Below are positions 58,501-64,000 of a stretch of DNA of 64,000 bases, one piece after another; position 1 is the stretch's first letter, and each line of letters starts with the position of its first letter. The DNA is from Rossellomorea aquimaris (GTDB lineage Bacteria; Bacillota; Bacilli; Bacillales; Bacillaceae_B): NCBI RefSeq assembly GCF_003315075.1, contig NZ_QNRJ01000015.1, forward strand, positions 1 through 64,000, read 5' to 3'. Made by a program: the position numbers and the translations under genes. The notes under the pieces were generated by a model, which was not told the DNA's origin, ran no database searches, and worked only from the letters and a program-made list of their open reading frames with translations.

Positions 58501-59247
58501 TCATTTCTTCTTACACGTAAAGAAAATTCTTTCGCTATGGTCTGCAGGAGCTTCCCCAGTGAAGTCTGCAGAGACGTTCAACACTTCGAACCCTGCATCC
58601 TTCAACCATTCCTTTAAGGTCAGAATGGGGTATGTGCGCTGTTTGTGAAGCTCTTCCACTCTTTCGTACTGATTCGTTTCCTCATCTTTCACGAAAAAAG
58701 TCAGCTCATGCTCTACACTATTGGGAACTTCTCCAGGGAAGCAATCCCAAATGTACGAGACATGTTCATCGGTCAGGGTAAACGTCTGGTTTATAAATAT
58801 TTGCGTCATTTTATAAATGGAATGCACATCAAATAAGAATAAGCCATCCTGCTTAAGATGAGCATATACACTTTTGAACGTATTTTCCACGTCTTTTCCG
58901 TCTTCCAGGTAATTCAGGGAATCACAAAAAATCGTAATGAGGTCGTATTCACCAAGGGAATCAAGCTTTGACATATCCTGTTGAAACAGATTAAGCTTTA
59001 CGTTCATTTCTAAAGCCTTTTCCTGAGCTACCATCAGCATATCCCGGGACAGATCGACGCCTGTCACATCGTAGCCATCCCGGACAAGGCGAAGCGATAG
59101 TTCCCCGGTGCCACAAGCAATGTCAAGGACGCTTTCCCCTTGGATGGAATAGGCTTCAGCTTGTTTATTGACAAACTCCAACCAGCCGTCGTATGGGACG
59201 TCCTGCATTAAATAATCGTACACATAAGCAAAACGTTCATAACTCAT
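58501..59247 (-). CDS. yqeM: SAM-dependent methyltransferase YqeM
   Basis: 248 residues. Class I methyltransferase with VLDIACGTGELSLRL (about 40-54) as the SAM loop, and the post-motif IFCDSLNYL. The substrate is unknown. The ATG starts directly after the rsfS stop codon, so translation is coupled. Last gene of the yqeG-yqeM operon. Confidence 0.93.
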   Translation of the reverse strand: MSYERFAYVYDYLMQDVPYDGWLEFVNKQAEAYSIQGESVLDIACGTGELSLRLVRDGYDVTGVDLSRDMLMVAQEKALEMNVKLNLFQQDMSKLDSLGEYDLITIFCDSLNYLEDGKDVENTFKSVYAHLKQDGLFLFDVHSIYKMTQIFINQTFTLTDEHVSYIWDCFPGEVPNSVEHELTFFVKDEETNQYERVEELHKQRTYPILTLKEWLKDAGFEVLNVSADFTGEAPADHSERIFFTCKKK

Positions 59248-59601
59248 TTAGCGACTCTCACCTTGTCCAACTTCGACGAAGGATGCATCTCCCCATAAAC
59301 GCTCTAGATTATAGTAGCCTCGTTCCTCTTTATGGAACACGTGAGCAACGACATCACCTAAGTCAACTAAAATCCAGCGTGCTTGATCAAAGCCTTCCAA
59401 ACGTTTGACCGTATAGCCGTTCTCCTCTGCTCTGTCCTTTAATTCCCGTGCAATGGCCTGCACCTGTTTGTCTGAGTTCCCGTGACAGATCAGAAAATAA
59501 TCCGAAATTAAAGAAACACCTTTCATATCTAATACAACAATATCTTCAGCACGTTTATCATCAGCGGCATTAAACGCTAATTCTACTAAATTTTGTTCCA
59601 T
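59248..59601 (-). CDS. rsfS: Ribosome silencing factor RsfS
   Basis: 117 residues of the RsfS/Iojap family, with the YFLICHGNSDKQVQAIA core (about 36-52) and the RWILVDLGDVVAHVF beta region (about 76-90). It binds L14 on the 50S subunit and prevents subunit joining under starvation. GAGGAGATGAAGG precedes the ATG. yqeL in B. subtilis. Confidence 0.94.
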   Translation of the reverse strand: MEQNLVELAFNAADDKRAEDIVVLDMKGVSLISDYFLICHGNSDKQVQAIARELKDRAEENGYTVKRLEGFDQARWILVDLGDVVAHVFHKEERGYYNLERLWGDASFVEVGQGESR

Positions 59602-59605
59602 TCCT

Positions 59606-60172
59606 TCATCTCCTCTTGTTTAAAATTAATCCGTTATAAAACCGAAATGTATCCGGGTAGATCGCTTGATTTTTTTTCATAAGAAACGTCATCGTATTTT
59701 GAAGTGCCTTCAACAGCCCTTGATCTAATGACTCTTTGGCCAGTTCCCTCACTTCTTCCACCCCGGGAAATTGACGATTCGGCTCGATGTAATCAGCTAA
59801 ATAGATCACTTTATCCAGGATGGTCATCTCTTCTTTTCCCGAAGTATGGTACCGGATGGCATTTAAAATATCTTCATCCTGTATACCAACTTCACGCTCT
59901 ACCAGTAACGCTCCTACCGGTGCATGCCAAAGCTCGCTGTTATACAGCAAAAGCTCCTGATCCAGCTTCTCTTCTACAATGATTGTTTGCATTTCCTCTT
60001 TATCCCGGAACTTCGCATAGTCATGGAAAATCGCCGCTATTTCTGCCTTTTTCTCATCGGCTCCATATCGCTTTGCAAGCTCTATGCTTGTTTCCATGAC
60101 TCCACAAGTGTGTATATAGCGATGTTCCGTTAAATGTTCCTTCACCATTCCCAAGGCTTTTTCCCTATTCAT
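59606..60172 (-). CDS. yqeK: HD-domain phosphohydrolase YqeK (Ap4A hydrolase)
   Basis: 188 residues. HD metal-binding residues: H19 in YIHTCG, FHDYAKF (HD at about 50-51) and D127 in YLADYIEP. YqeK enzymes hydrolyse diadenosine tetraphosphate symmetrically. It overlaps nadD by 8 nt and rsfS follows 4 nt on. Confidence 0.93.
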   Translation of the reverse strand: MNREKALGMVKEHLTEHRYIHTCGVMETSIELAKRYGADEKKAEIAAIFHDYAKFRDKEEMQTIIVEEKLDQELLLYNSELWHAPVGALLVEREVGIQDEDILNAIRYHTSGKEEMTILDKVIYLADYIEPNRQFPGVEEVRELAKESLDQGLLKALQNTMTFLMKKNQAIYPDTFRFYNGLILNKRR

Positions 60173-60734
60173 ACAATTTCTCCTCCTTTATGAATCGATA
60201 CACATCGTCGGGGACTAAGTAGCGTACCGATTGCCCCAGTTTCACTGTGTTGCGAATGTAGGAAGAAGAAATATCAATGGCCGGTACTTCAATCAATTGA
60301 ATATTAAACGAAGTGTCATGTGAATAGGAAGGACGATTAACACCAATGAACCTGACCATTTCCTGAAGTTCCTCTATCCGGTACCACTTCGGGAGATATT
60401 CAATCATATCCCCGCCTATGATAAAAGAGAACTCGGTATTCTCTTCCCTCTCGGTTAATAGCTTGATGGTGTCGTAAGTGTATGAGGCACCCTCTCTCTC
60501 AAGTTCAATCCGTCCAATGGAAAAGTGAGGGTTACCCTTTATCGCTTTTTGCAGCATGAAGAGACGCTGTTCTACTGATACACTTTCATCAGCCTGTTTA
60601 TGAGGAGGAACGTGATTCGGAAGAAATCGTATTTCATCCAAATCCGCCTTCATTAAAACTTGTTCTGCCATAACCAAGTGGCCCATATGAGGAGGATTGA
60701 ATGTCCCCCCCAGGAGTCCAACCTTTTTCTTCAT
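60165..60734 (-). CDS. nadD: Nicotinate-nucleotide adenylyltransferase
   Basis: 189 residues, full length. Nucleotidyltransferase motifs GGTFNPPHMGH (about 9-19) and ISSSYIR (about 156-162). It makes nicotinic acid adenine dinucleotide, the step before NAD synthetase. Between yqeI and yqeK. Confidence 0.96.
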   Translation of the reverse strand: MKKKVGLLGGTFNPPHMGHLVMAEQVLMKADLDEIRFLPNHVPPHKQADESVSVEQRLFMLQKAIKGNPHFSIGRIELEREGASYTYDTIKLLTEREENTEFSFIIGGDMIEYLPKWYRIEELQEMVRFIGVNRPSYSHDTSFNIQLIEVPAIDISSSYIRNTVKLGQSVRYLVPDDVYRFIKEEKLYE

Positions 60735-60745
60735 TTTATCAATCC

Positions 60746-61039
60746 TTATCGTGGGAGGATTAATTGCTTGTTTTCTTTCGATTCCTTGTATAGGACAATG
60801 GTATTTCCAATGATTTGAACTATTTCCGCGCCTACTCCTTTGGATAACTCGTCAGCAATTTCGGACTTATCCATATCACAGTTTTGAAGAATACTGATTT
60901 TCATCAATTCTCTTACTTCAATCGCTTCTCCGATTGTTTTGATCATATTTTCATTGACTCCGCCTTTTCCTACTTGGAATACCGGATTTAAATGATGTGC
61001 TTCTGAACGTAAATATCTTTTTTGTTTACCTGTTAACAT
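60746..61039 (-). CDS. yqeI: CRM/YhbY RNA-binding protein
   Basis: 97 residues. CRM domain with a GKGGVNENM loop (about 24-32), the RNA-binding KH-like GxxG. YhbY-type proteins bind the 50S precursor. The ATG lies within the 3' end of aroE (14-nt overlap). Confidence 0.93.
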   Translation of the reverse strand: MLTGKQKRYLRSEAHHLNPVFQVGKGGVNENMIKTIGEAIEVRELMKISILQNCDMDKSEIADELSKGVGAEIVQIIGNTIVLYKESKENKQLILPR

Positions 61040-61871
61040 GTTGACCTCCTAGTTGTTGTAAAACGATGTTTTTCATAATCGAATATGGTGGAAAGATCCC
61101 CGTCCACTTTTCAAATGAAAGGGCTCCCTGATACACAAACATATCAAGACCATTTTGGGTACGGGCACCTTTCTGTTTCGCCTGCTTCAATAATGCTGTT
61201 TCCAAGGGATTATAGATAATGTCACTAACGATGCATCCCTCTTTCAACTCTTGGATCGCTACTGGACTGTCTTCTATATGAGGAAACATCCCGATAGATG
61301 TTGTATGGATGATCACATCATATTGGTCCAATGCGTTTTCAGCAGCTTCTAGAGATAGAAATCCTGAGTTCAAATCGAAAGGGCAAGCTTCCATCATCTT
61401 TTCAGCTCTCAGTGCCGTCCGGTTGGTCACATCGATTCTCTTCACTCCAAGAGAAGCAAGGGAATAATAAATGGCTCTCGCAGCACCACCGGCACCGATG
61501 ATCAGCATCGATTGATCTTCAAGTGGTTCATCTGCTATATTTTTCAAGCCTTCCACAAATCCAAGACCGTCTGTATTATAACCGATCAGCTTGCCATTTT
61601 CATTGACAATCGTATTCACTGCCCCGATTGCCTCGGCCAATGGATCGATTTCATCTAAAAGAGGCATCACATGTTCCTTATGTGGAACTGTTACATTCAC
61701 TCCATGTATTCCGAGCGCTTTAATTCCATTAAGAGCCTCGGAAAGCTGCTCTTTTTTCACGTGAAATTTCACGTAGGCAGAATCCACGCCACATTCTTGG
61801 AACGCGGCATTATGCATCTGGGGAGACATAGAGTGGGCAATCGGATCTCCAATAACACCATAAAGAGCCAC
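61026..61871 (-). CDS. aroE: Shikimate dehydrogenase
   Basis: 281 residues from a GTG at 61871, with AGGAGGG 5 nt upstream. Substrate motifs HSMSPQMHN (about 13-21) and NVTVPHKE (catalytic lysine K66), the NADP-binding GAGGAARA (about 127-134). It reduces 3-dehydroshikimate in the aromatic amino-acid pathway. Placed between yqeH and yqeI as in B. subtilis. Confidence 0.96.
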   Translation of the reverse strand: MALYGVIGDPIAHSMSPQMHNAAFQECGVDSAYVKFHVKKEQLSEALNGIKALGIHGVNVTVPHKEHVMPLLDEIDPLAEAIGAVNTIVNENGKLIGYNTDGLGFVEGLKNIADEPLEDQSMLIIGAGGAARAIYYSLASLGVKRIDVTNRTALRAEKMMEACPFDLNSGFLSLEAAENALDQYDVIIHTTSIGMFPHIEDSPVAIQELKEGCIVSDIIYNPLETALLKQAKQKGARTQNGLDMFVYQGALSFEKWTGIFPPYSIMKNIVLQQLGGQHVNR

Positions 61872-61881
61872 AGAATCCCTC

Positions 61882-62982
61882 CTAGATTAATGATTTTCTC
61901 AAGAAAACACTAACGCCTTTAGGAACATGGGCAGCAATGGTCGCCCCCGCGTCATTTACGGTAATCCATCCTAAACCTGAGAAGACGATATCCGTTTTTG
62001 CTTCTTTAATTCTGAACTCATGCCTCACAAGTGGAGGGAATGTGCCCATATCATCTTTTCTTGGCGGCTGTAATAGCTCACCTGCATGGTTCTTATAGAG
62101 ATCATCGGCTTTTTCAATCTTTGTGCGATGAATGGATAGCTCATTTGAGAAATAGCAGGTAAATGCCTGACGCTCACCAGCCATGAAGTCAAAGCGGGCA
62201 AGCCCACCGAAGAACAAGGTTTGTTCCGGATTCAACTGGAAGGTTCTCGGCTTGATCTCTTTCTTGGGAGTAATGATTTTCAGATCCTGCTTATCAACAA
62301 AATGGGCCATCTGATGATGATTGATAATTCCCGGCGTATCTATGAGTGACTCTTCGTCATCAAGTGGAATTTGAATCATATCAAGTGTGGTGCCAGGGAA
62401 GTGAGAAGTCGTAATGACATCTTGTTCTCCTGATACATGCTTGATAATACGGTTTATGAACGTTGATTTCCCTACGTTTGTACACCCTACTACATACACG
62501 TCTTTCCCGTTTCGATAATGTTCAATCGCTTCAATCGCTTCGGTAATTCCCTGACCTTTTGCGGCACTCACTAACTGAACATCAATAGGTTTTAACCCTA
62601 ATTGACTTGCTTCATGCTTCATCCAATGAATGAGCTTGGAGGGTTTCACTGACTTTGGAAGCAGATCCACTTTGTTTCCAATGAGCAGAATCGGATTAGA
62701 TCCCACGAAACGATGCAATCCAGGCAGCCAGCTCCCATTGAAATCGAATATATCGACGATTTTGACTATCAACCCTTCTGAATCACCAAGTTCATTTAAA
62801 ATTTTCAAGAAGTCATCATCCGTTAAAGGGACATCCTGGACTTCATTATAATGCTTTAATCTAAAGCAACGTTGACAAATAATCTCTTCTTTTTGAAGAG
62901 CGGAAGGAGGTGCATACCCCATCCCTTCCTTATTCTCCGTCTGGATTTCAACGCCACATCCTATACATACAACTTGACTCAC
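61882..62982 (-). CDS. yqeH: Ribosome-assembly GTPase YqeH
   Basis: 366 residues from a GTG at 62982, with GGGAGGATAAAAA upstream. N-terminal zinc finger (CIGCG, CQRCF). A circularly permuted GTPase follows, with NKVDLLP (G4, about 103-109) before G1 GCTNVGKST (about 166-174) and G3 DTPG. It is needed for 30S assembly. The start overlaps the stop of yqeG (GTGA). Confidence 0.95.
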   Translation of the reverse strand: MSQVVCIGCGVEIQTENKEGMGYAPPSALQKEEIICQRCFRLKHYNEVQDVPLTDDDFLKILNELGDSEGLIVKIVDIFDFNGSWLPGLHRFVGSNPILLIGNKVDLLPKSVKPSKLIHWMKHEASQLGLKPIDVQLVSAAKGQGITEAIEAIEHYRNGKDVYVVGCTNVGKSTFINRIIKHVSGEQDVITTSHFPGTTLDMIQIPLDDEESLIDTPGIINHHQMAHFVDKQDLKIITPKKEIKPRTFQLNPEQTLFFGGLARFDFMAGERQAFTCYFSNELSIHRTKIEKADDLYKNHAGELLQPPRKDDMGTFPPLVRHEFRIKEAKTDIVFSGLGWITVNDAGATIAAHVPKGVSVFLRKSLI

Positions 62983-63527
62983 TTTTTATCCTCCCACTCA
63001 AGCATGCCTTTACGCTTGAAAAACTTCATTATTCTTCGTTCTACACGACGATTGAACTTTGTGATGAACCCGTCTGATTGTGCAACGGGGACAACCAGTA
63101 TCGTATGGAAGCCGTTTCGATTTCCGCCTAAAACATCCGTTAACAGCTGGTCTCCAATGACTACCGACTCTTCCTTCTTCACACCCATTTCCTGGATCGC
63201 CCTTTTAAAAGCACGTCCCATTGGCTTACGGGCCTGGAAGATAAACGGAACGCCCAAAGGCTCTGCAAATGCTCCCACCCGGTTTTGGTTATTATTGGAC
63301 ACAATGGTCACAAGGATTCCATGCTCCTGCATTTCTTTGAACCATTGAATTAACTTAGGGGTGGCATTGGGACGATCCCATTCCACTAACGTATTATCTA
63401 AATCCGTGATGATCGCTTTAATTCCTTTTTCTTTTAAATACTCCGGTCTGATACTGAAAATATCTTGAACCTGTTCATCGGGTAAAAATTGCTTTATCAC
63501 TTGCAGCACCTCAAATTTCATTATCAT
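62979..63527 (-). CDS. yqeG: HAD-superfamily phosphatase YqeG
   Basis: 182 residues. HAD subclass IIIA motifs: DLDNTLVEW (D42, D44), SNNNQNR (about 77-83), K near 106 and GDQLLTDVLGGN (about 122-133). The substrate is unknown; a phosphatidylglycerophosphate phosphatase-like relation has been proposed for some homologues. First gene of the yqeG-yqeM operon. The ATG has only a weak ribosome-binding site. Confidence 0.93.
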   Translation of the reverse strand: MIMKFEVLQVIKQFLPDEQVQDIFSIRPEYLKEKGIKAIITDLDNTLVEWDRPNATPKLIQWFKEMQEHGILVTIVSNNNQNRVGAFAEPLGVPFIFQARKPMGRAFKRAIQEMGVKKEESVVIGDQLLTDVLGGNRNGFHTILVVPVAQSDGFITKFNRRVERRIMKFFKRKGMLEWEDKK

Positions 63528-63718
63528 TTATATACTCTAATGTTTACTTTTCTTCTTAGTCGTATAGCTCCACGTCCATTGTTTCTGCGGATACCGATTC
63601 TCTCTATAGTATCTTTTAACCTATAACAGATTAATGATAACCAATTTTCCCTGCAGATTCAAAATAAATCACATATATTCCTGGAATTCCATAAATATTC
63701 CCAAGGAGAATAAATATT
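63528..63718. other. Promoter region of the yqeG operon
   Basis: About 190 nt without a gene. It carries a GGAATTCC palindrome near 63681-63690 flanked by GAATAT/ATATTC. No unambiguous promoter was found. Confidence 0.4.
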
Positions 63719-63728
63719 TTTCGACAAA
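63719..63728 (-). promoter_or_regulatory. Spo0A box between yqeG and sda
   Basis: The minus strand reads TTTGTCGAAA, which contains the full Spo0A core TGTCGAA. It lies about 130 nt upstream of the sda promoter and 190 nt upstream of yqeG. Confidence 0.6.
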
Positions 63729-63748
63729 TTTCCAGATGCTTTCATGGT

Positions 63749-63847
63749 TGTGGATAACCTTATTCACATTATACAAGACATAAACATCGCTTATTTACCA
63801 GTTATATACAAGTTAGTCACAACTTATCCACCGAGAACTGTGGATAA
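63749..63847. promoter_or_regulatory. DnaA-box cluster upstream of sda
   Basis: Perfect DnaA boxes TGTGGATAA at 63749-63757 and 63839-63847 on the minus orientation. One-mismatch boxes are TTATTCACA at 63760-63768 and TTATCCACC at 63824-63832. In B. subtilis DnaA directly activates sda through such boxes. Confidence 0.9.
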
Positions 63848-63855
63848 CGGAACGC

Positions 63856-63884
63856 TTGTTCTAAAAAAACAAATTTGGTAAAGT
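63856..63884 (+). promoter_or_regulatory. SigA promoter of sda
   Basis: TTGTTC, 17 nt, TAAAGT, placed 8 nt after the last DnaA box. Confidence 0.65.
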
Positions 63885-63960
63885 TTAATTACTACTTAAA
63901 AACGTACTGAAAATATGTTTCGAAATACAAAAAAGATGATGATTATTGGAGGTGGCATTA

Positions 63961-64000
63961 ATGAGGAAATTATCGGACGAACTGTTGATTGATTCTTATT
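63961..64000 (+). CDS. sda: Sporulation checkpoint inhibitor Sda (5' end only)
   Basis: Only the first 13 codons are in the window: MRKLSDELLIDSY, matching the start of B. subtilis Sda with one conservative change. Sda blocks the sporulation kinases KinA and KinB when replication is disturbed, so cells do not sporulate during active replication. TTGGAGGTGG precedes the ATG, and DnaA boxes lie upstream, which is the known way replication status controls it. The rest of the gene lies past the window end. Confidence 0.9.
   Translation, partial: MRKLSDELLIDSY

Noticed and set aside
63719-63847. DnaA-box cluster as a chromosomal origin
   Set aside because: There is no dnaA-dnaN gene pair or AT-rich unwinding element, and such boxes are the known control region of sda.

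Overview
The window is a chromosomal core segment of an aerobic, endospore-forming, low-GC Gram-positive bacterium of the Bacillaceae. The evidence is sporulation genes (spoIIP, gpr, yqfC, yqfD, sda), late competence genes (comEA-comEB-comEC, comER), the hrcA-grpE-dnaK-dnaJ operon behind a CIRCE element, and a gene order that follows the Bacillus subtilis yqeG-yqfW region almost gene for gene. The species cannot be named from sequence alone. Differences from B. subtilis 168 (dimeric glycyl-tRNA synthetase, a znu/zur operon at this locus, deoC, an alpha-glucosidase and an acyl-CoA dehydrogenase inserted) point to another Bacillus sensu lato lineage.

Layout. 1-1830 is the only clearly accessory stretch: three copies of a GC-rich structured repeat flank a nucleotidase gene and a DUF1499 gene. 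1830-12130 holds zur-znuB-znuC with a Zur operator, a YitT-family membrane protein, nfo, cshB, the coat-related yqfQ, ispH, yqfO-trmK and cccA. 12280-15480 has an acyl-CoA dehydrogenase with cre-like and FadR-like sites, an unknown membrane protein and sigA. 15476-19560 carries dnaG, yqxD, ppsR and ccpN. A glycine T-box then controls a single-chain glycyl-tRNA synthetase.

21470-30000 is a long minus-strand block: recO, yqzL, era, cdd, dgkA, ybeY, pgpH, phoH, yqfD, yqfC. It is followed by the SigW-type envelope operon nfeD-floA-yqfB, then yqeY and rpsU. 33930-37400 has a Na/Pi cotransporter, deoC and an alpha-glucosidase. 37600-46900 has mtaB, rsmE, prmA, the heat-shock operon and hemW. 46900-53400 has lepA, yqxA, spoIIP, gpr, rpsT and holA. 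53670-58400 is yqzM and the comE locus with comER. 58500-63530 is the yqeM-to-yqeG housekeeping operon (rsfS, yqeK, nadD, yqeI, aroE, yqeH, yqeG). The window ends in the first codons of sda, behind a cluster of DnaA boxes and one Spo0A box.

Most genes form co-directional operons serving replication (dnaG, holA), translation and ribosome assembly (rpsU, rpsT, lepA, era, ybeY, yqeH, rsfS, yqeI, prmA, rsmE, mtaB, trmK, glyQS), proteostasis, envelope stress and development. No rRNA, tRNA, CRISPR array, prophage or intact insertion sequence was seen.

The least explained signals are the covarying structured repeat at the left edge, a terminator-like hairpin whose 3' arm contains the yqfC ribosome-binding site, a large stem-loop between yqzM and comEC, and the disturbed start regions of ccpN and yqxD.
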